A stretch of 64,000 nucleotides of DNA from [Mycobacterium] zoologicum (GCF_020172665.1 NZ_CP083985.1:3862711-3926710); one strand, 5' to 3'; numbered from the stretch's first letter, positions 55,140 to 63,865 are shown. The notes: generated by a model not told the origin, from the sequence alone. A program made the numbers and translations.

Positions 55140-57233
55140 TCAGTTCACGCTGGCCAGAGCGAACGGCAGGACCTGCGGCGCACCGGCGGCGCGCAGCACC
55201 CGGGCCGCCATCGTCAACGTCCACCCGGTGTCGGTCACATCGTCGACCAGCAGCACCGGCCCGTCCGATTCGAGCCTGGCGGGCTCCTGCCACGAACCGT
55301 TCAGGGCGGCCACCCGGTAGGCCGAGTTGGCGGCCGTCACCGCCCGCCGCCCGTCCGCGTAACGCAACGTTCCCAGATGCGTCAGCCGGCCAAGCTCGGC
55401 CAGCCGCTCGGCCAGTGACCCGATCAGCACCGGGTGGGTGGCCGAGTCCAGCCCCATCACCGCGGTGGGGCGTATCTGCCAGTCCCAGCTCACCAGCACC
55501 GCGACCGCGGCCCGCACCACCTCGTCGGGCACCGGCTGATCCGGCTCGTCGAGCAACCGGCGCAGCCGGGCACCCCAGCCCAGATCGGTCAGCCGGCCGA
55601 TGACCCGGCCGGGCTCCGGCCCGCCGGTGATCCGGCCGGACAGCTCGACACCCAGTCGCGACAGGCCGGAGGGCCATTGGCGGCGCGGGATGATCTCCAC
55701 CCCGGGACGCATCAACCGCTCCCGGGTGGCCGCCGCGACCGCGGCGTCCACCACACCGTGGAATCGCGACCCGGCGCAGTTGTCGCACCGACCGCACCGC
55801 TCCCCCGCACGCAGCTGCGGGTCGTTGAGCTGGGCGCGCAGGAAGCTCATCCGGCAGTCATCGGTTCGCTGGTAGTCGAGCATGGCCTGCTGCTCGGCCC
55901 GGCGCAGCTCCTCCAGCGTCCGGTAGCGCTGCTCGTCGTAGCTCCAGGGCACCCCGGTGGCCAGCCAGCCGCCCTTGACCCGGCGCACCGCGCCGTCGAC
56001 GTCGAGCACCTTGAGCACCATCTCCAGTCGCGATCGGTTCAAGTCGACCAGCGGCTCCAGGGCCGGCGTCGAGGTCGGCCGGTCTTGCGATAACTCCCCG
56101 ATCACCTTGCGTACCAAGGCTTCCGACGGGAAGGCCAGCGACGCAAAGTAACGCCAGATGTCCTGATCCTCGATACCGGGCAGCAGGATGACCTCGGCAT
56201 GAGCGGTGGACCGGCCGGCGCGGCCCACCTGCTGGTAGTAGGCGATCGGCGACGACGGCGCCCCCAGGTGGATCACGAACCCGAGGTCCGGTTTGTCGAA
56301 TCCCATCCCCAGCGCCGAGGTGGCGATCAGCGCCTTGACCCGGTTGGCCAAAAGGTCGGCCTCCAGCTGTTCCCGGTCGGCCGCTTCGGTGGAGCCGGTG
56401 TAGGCGGCCACCGCGAACCCCTGTGCCCGCAGGTCGGCGGCCACGTCGTGGGCCTGGGCCACGGTCAGTGTGTAGACGATCCCGGAACCCGGCAGCTCGT
56501 TCAAGTGGGCGCCGATCCACGCGGCGCGCTGCGCCGGGCCGCCGGCGGCCACCACCGACAGCCGCAGCGATTCGCGGTCCAGGCCGCCGCGCAGCACCAG
56601 CGTGTCGCCACCGCCGACCCCGAGTTGGCCAGCGACGTCGTCGACCACCCGGTCGTTGGCGGTCGCGGTGGTCGCCAGAACCGGTATGCCGGAACCGAGT
56701 TCGGCGATCAGGGTGCGGATGCGCCGGTAGTCCGGCCGGAAGTCGTGCCCCCAGTCCGAGACGCAGTGTGCCTCGTCGACCACCACCAGCCCGGCGCGGG
56801 CCGCCAGCGCCGGCAGTACCTCGTCACGGAAGTCCGGGTTGTTGAGCCGCTCCGGGCTGACCAGCAACACGTCGAGATCACCCGCGGCAACTCGGCGCTG
56901 CACGTCGGCCCACTCGGTGACGTTCGCCGAGTTGATGGTGGCGGCATGCACCCCGGCCCGCTCGGCCGCGGCCACCTGGTTGCGCATCAACGCCAGCAGC
57001 GGCGAGACGATCACGGTCGGGCCGTGCCCGCGGGCCCGCAGCAGTTTGGCCGCGATGAAGTAGACCGCCGATTTGCCCCAGCCGGTGCGCTGCACCACCA
57101 GCGCGCGACGTCGCTGGACCACCAAGGCCTCGATGGCCGCCCACTGGTCGTCGCGCAGCCGCGCCTCGGGTCCGGCCAGCTGCTCAAGGATCGCCTGGGC
57201 GTCGGTTCGGTTCGGGTCGGTCGAGGACGTCAC
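55140..57233 (-). CDS. RecQ-family helicase fused to a phosphoribosyltransferase-like domain
   Basis: 697 aa from GTG 57233. Superfamily 2 helicase motifs: Q-like LRDDQWAAI, Walker A RTGWGKSAVYF, DEAH box VVDEAHCVSDWGHDFRP, ATTATAND and motif VI YYQQVGRAGRS. A zinc-binding CGRCDNC segment follows at about residue 485. The C-terminal 200 residues include a PRPP-type loop VLLVDDVTDTGWTLT (about 662-676). This differs from classical RecQ, which has RQC and HRDC domains instead. It should unwind DNA 3' to 5'; the role of the phosphoribosyltransferase-like part is unknown. Confidence 0.88.
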   Translation of the reverse strand: MTSSTDPNRTDAQAILEQLAGPEARLRDDQWAAIEALVVQRRRALVVQRTGWGKSAVYFIAAKLLRARGHGPTVIVSPLLALMRNQVAAAERAGVHAATINSANVTEWADVQRRVAAGDLDVLLVSPERLNNPDFRDEVLPALAARAGLVVVDEAHCVSDWGHDFRPDYRRIRTLIAELGSGIPVLATTATANDRVVDDVAGQLGVGGGDTLVLRGGLDRESLRLSVVAAGGPAQRAAWIGAHLNELPGSGIVYTLTVAQAHDVAADLRAQGFAVAAYTGSTEAADREQLEADLLANRVKALIATSALGMGFDKPDLGFVIHLGAPSSPIAYYQQVGRAGRSTAHAEVILLPGIEDQDIWRYFASLAFPSEALVRKVIGELSQDRPTSTPALEPLVDLNRSRLEMVLKVLDVDGAVRRVKGGWLATGVPWSYDEQRYRTLEELRRAEQQAMLDYQRTDDCRMSFLRAQLNDPQLRAGERCGRCDNCAGSRFHGVVDAAVAAATRERLMRPGVEIIPRRQWPSGLSRLGVELSGRITGGPEPGRVIGRLTDLGWGARLRRLLDEPDQPVPDEVVRAAVAVLVSWDWQIRPTAVMGLDSATHPVLIGSLAERLAELGRLTHLGTLRYADGRRAVTAANSAYRVAALNGSWQEPARLESDGPVLLVDDVTDTGWTLTMAARVLRAAGAPQVLPFALASVN

Positions 57234-57267
57234 GGCACCATCATGCCGAGCAGCCCCGACAGTGGTT

Positions 57268-57301
57268 TACTTCGCGGCCCGCTCCCCCTGGATCTCCAGC
57301 G
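57268..57301. repeat. Duplicated 3' end of hsaF, distal copy (R1)
   Basis: 34 bp matching 59458-59491 at 32 positions (differences at the sixth base and within the C-run). On the minus strand it encodes the last residues of HsaF (LEIQGERAAK and stop), but no hsaF body is attached. It lies between the recQ start and the toxin cassette. Confidence 0.85.
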
Positions 57302-57313
57302 AGGCCCGCCTTG

Positions 57314-57844
57314 CTATTGCTCGATGCTCAAGGCCGCGTCCGCCCACTGACCAGCCATCCCCGATGGGACAGCGATCACACCTATTTTGAGGGGTACCGG
57401 GTGTGCATTGGGGCAGACTTCGATCACAGATAAATGGTATTGATACGTTTCTATTCCACCGTTGCCGTTTCCTAGCCACCCCACCGACCGGCGCCCTTGC
57501 TCGCCGTCATCGTGTACTGATTCCAAGACGTAGTGGCAGCCAGGATTGGGCATTGCCGCCTCGACATTCCGCGTGATCCGAGCCCGCGCTGCCGCGGCCT
57601 CGTCGTCATCCGTGTGAAACAGGTCCACTTGCTCGGGGTTCCGTGAGTTGAGCCCGGCGATCAAAGCTTCACCGTGCTTCTGTTGTTGCTCAACAGTGTA
57701 GGGCTGCATTCTGCGTAGCTTGGCATCGTCGGCAAGCCCCCAGAGGTACCCTGCCAACAACATCACGGCCAGAACAACCCCGATCAAAATGGGCAGCACG
57801 AGCACGATTCGTCGCCGAGACTTGAGTATGCGCAACACAATCAC
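57314..57844 (-). CDS. Membrane-anchored protein, candidate immunity protein
   Basis: 176 aa from GTG 57844, overlapping the toxin stop (GTGA). A basic N-terminus (LRILKSRRRIVLVLP) precedes one transmembrane helix to about residue 36. The rest is an extracytoplasmic domain with two cysteines (NPGCHYVLE, IEVCPNAHP). No family was recognised. Translational coupling downstream of a cell-wall-amidase-like toxin, plus location outside the membrane, fits an immunity protein; this is inference. Confidence 0.55.
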   Translation of the reverse strand: MIVLRILKSRRRIVLVLPILIGVVLAVMLLAGYLWGLADDAKLRRMQPYTVEQQQKHGEALIAGLNSRNPEQVDLFHTDDDEAAAARARITRNVEAAMPNPGCHYVLESVHDDGEQGRRSVGWLGNGNGGIETYQYHLSVIEVCPNAHPVPLKIGVIAVPSGMAGQWADAALSIEQ

Positions 57845-59034
57845 TCGCCCGGATAGTGCAGGTGAACGAATTCGGCTAGCGACCGCCCACCATAAAAGTC
57901 GGTCTCTGGCATCCAGTCATTACGAAAGTTGTTGCCGCCACCAGCATGTTGGTCGACAACGTCCACAAGGTGTCCGTTCTCCATCTTCTGTCCAACGTAA
58001 ACAGCAGTGTGGTTGATGACTCCACTGGGGTCTCGATAATAGATCATGTCCCCCGGCTGCAGTCCGGCCTTCGATGGCGCGAGCGGGTCGAGCGCCGCCT
58101 TCGAAGTCTGCATTGGCGCCGTCCCCACCACCTCACCCCTTCCTGACTGCGTGATGAAATCACGGTTGTCCTGTGCAACGGACCACGTGTTAGACCGACT
58201 GTTTAGTGGTGTATGAAGGCCGTTGTTGTAGTACCAGTCGTCGATGTCGCCGCCACGCCAGTCGTCAAGGCCGTTTCCGACATCCTTGAATCCGCCAGCG
58301 CGCATCGCCTGTGATGCGAAATTGGTGCAGTCGCCGCCGCCATCGCCGAAATATTTGTAGTCGGGGTTGTGCCTACGCGAGTCGTCACCGTTACCGGCCC
58401 AGTGATCGGCATACTCGACCGCTCGGCGTCGCGCTTCGGACAGCGGTGACCCGCCCGCGGGCGCGAGCGGGACATGACTCCCCACGAGTTGCACCCCGTT
58501 TCCGTCGGGCTCGTGAAAATTGATGTCGTTTTCGATATCACCGACGGTGTCCTTGAGACGCTGGCCGACGTGGCTGTCCACGCCGACCAACTCCTTCGCG
58601 CGTTGGTAGATGCGGTCAGCGAAATCCTGCGCCTGATCGGACCTGTCCACCTCCGTGTGGGTGTCTTCGACGGTGCCGTCGTCGTAGACGTTGAATTCGG
58701 CCTCAGCGGCATCCTCGAGCGCATAGCGCAGCCGGTTCTGGGCGGACAGCACATCGGAGGCGCCGCTGCGGGCAACCTGCGCTCCGGCCCGCAACTTCTC
58801 CGCTCCCCCGGCCGCCTGATTCTTATCGGAGGTCAGCCGGGCTTTGGCACCGTTGGCCGCAGTGCCGTTCCAGCCCACGGTGTGCACGTCTTTCCACATG
58901 CTGACGAAAGCGTGGTCCCACCGGTCGGCGGTAGCCTCCAACTGGGCAGCCCCTTCGATCAGATGGGTCGTCGACCAAGCCAACAACTCAGACAGCGAAG
59001 GCAAGCCGCCGGGCCCTGCGCCGGGGGCACTCAT
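57841..59034 (-). CDS. WxG-type secreted protein with amidase (cysteine hydrolase) domain, candidate type VII toxin
   Basis: 397 aa. The N-terminal 110 residues are helical with a W-N-G turn at 55-57 (HTVGWNGTAANGA). A YxxxD motif follows at 104-108 (RYALED), the hallmarks of type VII secretion substrates. A charged linker leads to a putative-amidase (Amidase_6/NlpC-P60-like) domain from about 200. It has the single Cys236 in GGDCTNFASQAM, GDMIYYRD, and His342 in NHTAVYVG. The Cys and His would form the catalytic pair acting on peptide or peptidoglycan amide bonds. No signal peptide is visible. Follows the 99-aa gene directly (TAG-ATG). Confidence 0.75.
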   Translation of the reverse strand: MSAPGAGPGGLPSLSELLAWSTTHLIEGAAQLEATADRWDHAFVSMWKDVHTVGWNGTAANGAKARLTSDKNQAAGGAEKLRAGAQVARSGASDVLSAQNRLRYALEDAAEAEFNVYDDGTVEDTHTEVDRSDQAQDFADRIYQRAKELVGVDSHVGQRLKDTVGDIENDINFHEPDGNGVQLVGSHVPLAPAGGSPLSEARRRAVEYADHWAGNGDDSRRHNPDYKYFGDGGGDCTNFASQAMRAGGFKDVGNGLDDWRGGDIDDWYYNNGLHTPLNSRSNTWSVAQDNRDFITQSGRGEVVGTAPMQTSKAALDPLAPSKAGLQPGDMIYYRDPSGVINHTAVYVGQKMENGHLVDVVDQHAGGGNNFRNDWMPETDFYGGRSLAEFVHLHYPGE

Positions 59035-59334
59035 CTAGGTCACCGCGTCGATGGTCAGCGCCGCCGCGGCGGCGGCCTCGTTGGCGTCGAAAACCGCGTT
59101 GGCCTGGGTGACGTTGGCGGCACTTGTGGTGATACGCGCCGCCATCTTCGTCGAGACATGCCCGACACCGGCGAGCACCGCACTCATCGCCACCGCACTC
59201 GGCTGACCCTGAGCAGCCATCGCCGAGACAACGGTTGTGGCACCGTCGCCCGCCAGAACCGCTGCATGCTCATTCCACAGGGATGCCCGGGACGCAAGCT
59301 CCGCTGGGACGCTGATGGGCTCCAGCGGGGTCAT
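59035..59334 (-). CDS. Small EspC/WXG100-like partner protein
   Basis: 99 aa, ATG 59334. It is all-helical and alanine-rich (NEHAAVLAGDGATTVVSAMA, then NVTQANAVFDANEAAAAAAL), with a proline-bounded hinge. It resembles the EspC/DUF2580-type proteins that precede WxG-domain effectors in mycobacterial type VII operons. A classical WxG is not visible. Likely a chaperone or co-secreted partner of the toxin; family assignment is tentative. Confidence 0.6.
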   Translation of the reverse strand: MTPLEPISVPAELASRASLWNEHAAVLAGDGATTVVSAMAAQGQPSAVAMSAVLAGVGHVSTKMAARITTSAANVTQANAVFDANEAAAAAALTIDAVT

Positions 59335-59406
59335 AGGCGGAAGGGTAACCGAGTACGGGCGGTGTCGGTATTCGTCGCGTTCGCCCGTCGGCGCGGGTTC
59401 TCATGC

Positions 59407-59455
59407 GATTTCGGCGCGATAATGTGCGCTCAGCGACGACAATCGCGCCGAAATC
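59407..59455. repeat. 14-bp perfect inverted repeat upstream of the toxin operon
   Basis: Arms GATTTCGGCGCGAT (59407-59420) and ATCGCGCCGAAATC (59442-59455) with a 21-bp loop. They lie 2 bp before the hsaF stop and 73 bp upstream of the 99-aa gene start. There is no T-run. It could be a dispersed extragenic palindrome, a terminator for hsaF in stem form, or the boundary of the island. Confidence 0.75.
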
Positions 59456-59456
59456 A

Positions 59457-60485
59457 CTACTTTGCGGCCCGCTCCCGCTGGATCTCCAGCGCGATGTCGA
59501 TGAGCTGGTCCTCCTGGCCGCCGATCAGCTTGCGCTGGCCGACCCGCAGCAGCAGTTCGTGGGCGGGAACGCCGTAACGCTCACCCTGGCGCACCGCGTG
59601 CTTGAGGAAGCTGGAGTACACCCCGGAGTAGCCCATCACCAGCGCGTTGCGGTCCAGCACGCACTCGGCGGGCATGGCCGGACGCACCACTTCCTCGGCG
59701 GCGTCGGCGATGTCGAAGAAGTCGATGCCGGTCTTGACGCCGATCTTGTCGAACACCCCGATCAGTGCCTCGACCGGCGCGTTGCCCGCACCCGCACCGA
59801 AGCGGCGGACCGAGCCGTCGATCTGCTTGGCGCCGGCGCGCACCGCCTCCACCGAGTTGGCGACACCGAGCCCGAGGTTCTCGTGCCCATGAAAACCAAC
59901 TTGAGCATCCGACCCCAACTCGGCGACCAGCGCCGACACCCGGTCGGCCACGCCTTCGAGCACCAGCGCGCCGGCGGAGTCCACCACGTAGACGCACTGG
60001 CAGCCGGCATCGGCCATGATCCGGGCCTGAGCGGCCAACTTCTCCGGCGAGATGGTGTGCGCCATCATCAAGAACCCGACGGTCTCCAGACCCAGCTCGC
60101 GGGCCAGCCCGAAGTGCTGGATCGAGACGTCGGCCTCGGTGCAGTGGGTGGCGATCCGACAGATCTGTCCGCCGTTGCCCTGCGCCTCCTTCATGTCCTC
60201 CTTGGTGGCCACGCCGGGCAACATCAGGAAGGCGATCTTGGCGTCGCGGGCGGTCTGCGCGGCGAGCTTGATCAACTCCTGGTCGGGAGTCTTGGAGAAC
60301 CCGTAATTGAAGCTGGACCCGCCCAGTCCGTCGCCGTGCGTGACCTCGATGACCGGAACCCCGGCGGCGTCCAGAGCCGCGACGATCGCGGCGACCTCGT
60401 CGGTGCTGAACTGGTGACGCTTGTGGTGGCTGCCGTCGCGCAGCGAGGTGTCGGTGATCCGCACGTCCCAGAATGCTTCGCTCAT
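59457..60485 (-). CDS. hsaF: 4-Hydroxy-2-oxovalerate-type aldolase HsaF
   Basis: 342 aa. HMGL-like TIM barrel with the active-site [17 protein letters not shown] segment, [19 protein letters not shown] metal region and [14 protein letters not shown]. HsaF cleaves 4-hydroxy-2-oxohexanoate from steroid rings into pyruvate and propanal, channelled to HsaG. It overlaps hsaG as ATGA. It corresponds to Rv3534c (346 aa). Its 3' end is duplicated at 57268. Confidence 0.95.
   Translation of the reverse strand: MSEAFWDVRITDTSLRDGSHHKRHQFSTDEVAAIVAALDAAGVPVIEVTHGDGLGGSSFNYGFSKTPDQELIKLAAQTARDAKIAFLMLPGVATKEDMKEAQGNGGQICRIATHCTEADVSIQHFGLARELGLETVGFLMMAHTISPEKLAAQARIMADAGCQCVYVVDSAGALVLEGVADRVSALVAELGSDAQVGFHGHENLGLGVANSVEAVRAGAKQIDGSVRRFGAGAGNAPVEALIGVFDKIGVKTGIDFFDIADAAEEVVRPAMPAECVLDRNALVMGYSGVYSSFLKHAVRQGERYGVPAHELLLRVGQRKLIGGQEDQLIDIALEIQRERAAK
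59458..59491. repeat. 3' end of hsaF, proximal copy (R2)
   Basis: The native partner of R1: last 34 bases of hsaF coding region and stop. The two copies are in direct orientation, as expected for an element that entered at a gene 3' end and rebuilt it. Confidence 0.85.
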
Positions 60486-61414
60486 TTTGCGCCTCCAGCC
60501 TTCGCCGCGACCATCTCGCGGGCGATCTCTTCGCCCACCTTGGTGGCCGCGGCGGTCATGATGTCCAGGTTGCCCGCATACGGCGGCAGGTAATCCCCGG
60601 CGCCTTCGACCTCGACGAACGTGGTGACCACCGCGCGGCCACCGGAGTTCAGCGACGGCTCGTCGAACTGCGGCTCGTTGAGCAGCCGGTAGCCCGGCAC
60701 GTAGGTCTGCACCTGCTCGACCACGCTGAGGATCGACTTGGTGATCGCGTCGCGGTCGACGTCCTCGGGGATCTGGCAGAAGATGGTGTCGCGCATGATC
60801 ATCGGCGGGTCGGCCGGGTTCAAGATGATGATCGCCTTGCCCTTCTGGGCGCCGCCGATGGTCTGTACACCCGCCGAGGTGGTCTTGGTGAACTCGTCGA
60901 TGTTGGCCCGGGTGCCCGGACCGGCCGACACGCTCGCGACGCTGGCCACGATCTCCGCATACGGCACGGTGCCGCCCTGCTCGGCCACCGCACGCGTCAC
61001 GGCGTAGACGATCGGGATGGTGGCCTGGCCGCCGCAGGTGATCATGTTGACGTTCGGGGCGTTCACGTGCTCATGCAGGTTCGCCGGCGGGATCACCGCC
61101 GGGCCCACCGCGGCAGGGGTCAGGTCGATCGCCCGGATACCGGCGGCCTCGTACTTGGGCGCGTACGCCTTGTGCACGTAGGCGCTGGTGGCCTCGAAGA
61201 CGAAGTCCGGCTTCTCGTCCTGCGCCAGCAGCCAGTCCGCCCCCTCGGCCGAGGTCTCCAGACCGAGCTTGCGCGCCCGGGCCAGACCCTCGGAATCCGG
61301 GTCGATACCGATCATCCAGCGCGGCTCCAGCCAGTCCGAGCGCAGCAGCTTGTACAGCAGGTCGGTGCTGATATTTCCCGACCCGACGATCGCGACACTT
61401 GCCTTGGATCCCAT
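60482..61414 (-). CDS. hsaG: Acylating acetaldehyde/propanal dehydrogenase HsaG
   Basis: 310 aa, ATG after AAGGAG. Rossmann [19 protein letters not shown], catalytic cysteine in [19 protein letters not shown], and the C-terminal dimer region. With HsaF it converts propanal to propionyl-CoA using NAD and CoA by substrate channelling. It corresponds to Rv3535c. Confidence 0.95.
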   Translation of the reverse strand: MGSKASVAIVGSGNISTDLLYKLLRSDWLEPRWMIGIDPDSEGLARARKLGLETSAEGADWLLAQDEKPDFVFEATSAYVHKAYAPKYEAAGIRAIDLTPAAVGPAVIPPANLHEHVNAPNVNMITCGGQATIPIVYAVTRAVAEQGGTVPYAEIVASVASVSAGPGTRANIDEFTKTTSAGVQTIGGAQKGKAIIILNPADPPMIMRDTIFCQIPEDVDRDAITKSILSVVEQVQTYVPGYRLLNEPQFDEPSLNSGGRAVVTTFVEVEGAGDYLPPYAGNLDIMTAAATKVGEEIAREMVAAKAGGAK

Positions 61415-61426
61415 GGCGATCTCCTT

Positions 61427-62212
61427 CTATTTGAACGAAAGGTGCACCGGGCCGAGGTGATCGAATTCGGCGACGAATTCATCCCCCGGCCGGGCATCGA
61501 TGGCGCGCGTGCACGAACCCGGCAACACGATGTCGCCGGCCTTGAGCCGGACACCGAAGCTCTCGACCTTGCGGGCCAGCCAGGCCACCGCGGTCACCGG
61601 GTTGCCCAGCACCGCGTCACTACGGCCCTCGGCAATCACTTCGCCATTGCATTTCAGCGTGGCGTTGATGTTCTTGACGTCGACGTCTCCCGGGGAGACC
61701 CGGCCCTTGCCGAGCACGAATCCGGCCGACGAGGCGTTGTCGGCGATGGTGTCGCAGAGCTTGATCTTCCAATCGGTGATCCGGGTGTCGATCAGCTCGA
61801 TCGACGGCACCACTGCCTCGACGGCGGCCAGCACGTCGTCCTCGGTGCAGTCCGCACCGGGCAGGTCCGCGCCGAGGATGAAGCCGACCTCCACCTCGAT
61901 CCGCGGATACAGGTAGTTGGCGGTGGGCACCGGGGCGTCTTCGAAAACCTGCATCTCGTTGAGCAGATGCCCGTAGTCGGGCTCGTCGACGCCCATCATC
62001 TGCTGCATCGCCAGCGAGGACAGGCCGACCTTGTGACCGACCACCCGGGCACCCTCGGCGATGCGCTGCCGGATGTTGATCAGCTGGATCTCGTAGGCGT
62101 CGACGACGTCGATGCCGGGGTGCGCCGTGGTCAACGGCGAGATGGGCACCCGGCTGCGTTCGGCTTGCGCCAAGTCGGCGGCGAGTTCGTCGCGGATCGC
62201 GGCGCTGAGCAT
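61427..62212 (-). CDS. hsaE: 2-Hydroxypentadienoate/hexadienoate hydratase HsaE
   Basis: 261 aa from ATG 62212 (MLSAAIRDELAADLAQAERS), the length of Rv3536c; upstream frame is not conserved and crosses the KstR site. Fumarylacetoacetase-superfamily fold with the metal-binding PRIEVEVGFILGAD Glu pair. It hydrates 2-hydroxyhexa-2,4-dienoate to 4-hydroxy-2-oxohexanoate for HsaF. First gene of the hsaEGF operon. Confidence 0.95.
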   Translation of the reverse strand: MLSAAIRDELAADLAQAERSRVPISPLTTAHPGIDVVDAYEIQLINIRQRIAEGARVVGHKVGLSSLAMQQMMGVDEPDYGHLLNEMQVFEDAPVPTANYLYPRIEVEVGFILGADLPGADCTEDDVLAAVEAVVPSIELIDTRITDWKIKLCDTIADNASSAGFVLGKGRVSPGDVDVKNINATLKCNGEVIAEGRSDAVLGNPVTAVAWLARKVESFGVRLKAGDIVLPGSCTRAIDARPGDEFVAEFDHLGPVHLSFK

Positions 62213-62272
62213 CTTCGATGGTCCCCTCGGGTGGTGGTGAGCGGGTGAGAACATGCCGTTCAGCGGCAATTC

Positions 62273-62286
62273 TAGGACGGGTTCTA
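62273..62286. promoter_or_regulatory. KstR-like operator with one core mismatch, before hsaE
   Basis: TAGGACGGGTTCTA departs from the consensus by G in place of the first core A. It lies 61 bp upstream of hsaE. Weaker binding than at the other sites is expected. Confidence 0.6.
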
Positions 62287-62360
62287 CTTTTCGGCGCGGG
62301 CGGTCCGGACGCGACCGAAGCCGGTGGCACACGTACCACCGGCCCCGCGTCGGCGACGAA

Positions 62361-63620
62361 CTACGACTTGCCGGTGTAGTCGACCTGCCAGTGCTTGATG
62401 CCGTTGAGCCAGCCCGACCGCAGCCGCTTCGGGCTCTCCAGCGGCCGCAGGTCCGGGATGTGGTCGGCGATCGCGTTGAACATCAGGCCGACGGTCATGC
62501 GCGCCAGGTGGGTACCGATGCAGTAGTGCGCACCGGTGCCGCCGAAGCCGACGTGCGGGTTGGGGTCGCGCAAGATGTTGAACTGCTGGGGGTTGTCGAA
62601 CACCTCGGGGTCGAAGTTGGCGGCGCGGTAGAACATCACCACCCGCTGGCCTTCCTTGATCAAGGTGCCGTTGAGGTCGTGATCGCGGGTGGCGGTGCGC
62701 TGGAAGGACGTCACCGGAGTGGCCCAGCGGACCACCTCGTCGGCGGTGGTCTCCGGCCGCTGGGACTTGAACAGCTCCCACTGCTCGGGGAATTCGGTGA
62801 AGGCCATCATGCCCTGGGTGATCGAGTTGCGCGTGGTCTCGCTACCCGCGACTGCCAGCAGGATGATGAAGTAGCCCAGTTCGTCGTCGTTGAGCTTCTC
62901 GCCGTCGATGTCCGCCTCGATCAGCGTGGTCACGATGTCTTTCGCTGTGTCCCTGCCGGGACTTAGCCGCTTCTTCTCCGCCAGCTGCAGCCCGTAGGTG
63001 ATGATCTCCAGCGCGGAGGCCGCCGGGTCGTAGTGGGAGTACTCCGGGTCGTCGTAGGACGTCATCTGGTTGGTCCACTCGAAGAGCTTGCCGCGGTCCT
63101 CCTGGGGTACCCCCATCAGACCGGCAATCGCCTGCAGCGGCAGCTCGGAGGCCACCTCCACCACGAAGTCACCCGAGCCGCGGGCGAGGGCCTCCTTGGC
63201 GATGGCCTGCGCACGCTGCTCGAGCTGATCGTGCAGCGGCAGGATGTGGCGCGGGGTGAAGCCGCGCGAGACGATCCGGCGCAACCGGGTGTGCCGCGGC
63301 GCGTCCTGGTTCAGCATCAGGATGCGCTGCGCATCGATCGCGTCGCGGGTGATGTCGTCGTTGAACCGCGGGATGGCGGTGTTGACCTCGCTGGAGAACA
63401 CCTCGTCTAGCCGGGACACCTCTTTGACGTCCTCGTGGCGGGTGACGGCCCAGTAGCCGCCGTCGTTGAAACCGCCCACGCCGTCCGGCTGCTCGATCCA
63501 CTTGATCGGCTCATTGGTGCGCAGCGCGGCAAGCTCCTGGTCCGGAATGCGTTCCGCGTAGATCTCGGGATCGGTCGGGTCGAAACCCACGGGACAACTG
63601 GGGATTGTGGGGCTGGCCAC
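62361..63620 (-). CDS. cyp125: Cytochrome P450 CYP125, sterol 26/27-hydroxylase
   Basis: 419 aa. P450 motifs: I-helix LLAVAGSETTRNSITQGMMA, FNILRDPNPHVGFGGTGAHY leading to heme cysteine in HYCIGTHLAR, and the terminal SGWLNGIKHWQVDYTGKS that is diagnostic of CYP125. CYP125 oxidises the cholest-4-en-3-one side chain to the acid. It lies between hsaE and kstD here, unlike M. tuberculosis, where cyp125 is Rv3545c. It could be the main or a paralogous CYP125. KstR site 111 bp upstream. Confidence 0.93.
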   Translation of the reverse strand: MASPTIPSCPVGFDPTDPEIYAERIPDQELAALRTNEPIKWIEQPDGVGGFNDGGYWAVTRHEDVKEVSRLDEVFSSEVNTAIPRFNDDITRDAIDAQRILMLNQDAPRHTRLRRIVSRGFTPRHILPLHDQLEQRAQAIAKEALARGSGDFVVEVASELPLQAIAGLMGVPQEDRGKLFEWTNQMTSYDDPEYSHYDPAASALEIITYGLQLAEKKRLSPGRDTAKDIVTTLIEADIDGEKLNDDELGYFIILLAVAGSETTRNSITQGMMAFTEFPEQWELFKSQRPETTADEVVRWATPVTSFQRTATRDHDLNGTLIKEGQRVVMFYRAANFDPEVFDNPQQFNILRDPNPHVGFGGTGAHYCIGTHLARMTVGLMFNAIADHIPDLRPLESPKRLRSGWLNGIKHWQVDYTGKS

Positions 63621-63660
63621 GATGTCAACTCCTTGCTGAAGGCGTGTGCAACACGACAGA

Positions 63661-63674
63661 TACTAGTGCTAGTA
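63661..63674. promoter_or_regulatory. Inverted repeat near the cyp125 start
   Basis: TACTAG-TG-CTAGTA, a perfect 6-bp dyad 41 bp ahead of the cyp125 ATG and distinct from the KstR motif. It could be a promoter-overlapping operator of a second regulator. Confidence 0.45.
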
Positions 63675-63730
63675 AAACATGGTTCCGCCGCAGACGAAAG
63701 GCAGGAAAGGGTCCTCGCCGGTCACTAAAC

Positions 63731-63744
63731 TGAAACGCGTTCTA
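63731..63744. promoter_or_regulatory. KstR-type operator on the cyp125 side
   Basis: TGAAACGCGTTCTA matches the consensus. The 260-bp divergent spacer 63621-63880 thus holds one KstR site for cyp125 and another at 63866 for kstD. Confidence 0.78.
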
Positions 63745-63865
63745 CCGAATGGTAGATAAGGCCTGAGGCGGCCGTCCCGGCAGGCAACCGCAGGATAGCG
63801 CGCCGCCATCCGGGCTCCGCCGACGCCGATACCACCGGCCAACTAGCGCCCGGGCGGGGCAATTC

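Larger units (their letters stand above)
57302..59457. mobile_element. Small AT-richer island with type VII-type toxin cassette, inserted at the hsaF 3' end
   Basis: About 2.2 kb bounded by the 34-bp direct repeats R1 and R2, which duplicate the 3' end of hsaF. It carries three leftward genes: an EspC/WXG-like small protein, a WxG-amidase toxin candidate and a membrane immunity candidate. Composition shifts: 57421-57480 counts 27 G+C in 60, well below the flanking genes. No integrase or transposase is present. In M. tuberculosis a pair of PPE genes lies at the equivalent place, so the site seems variable. Confidence 0.65.

Noticed and set aside
59407..59455. Palindrome considered as an intrinsic terminator of hsaF
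   Set aside because: No T-run on either strand and a 21-base loop; listed as a repeat instead.
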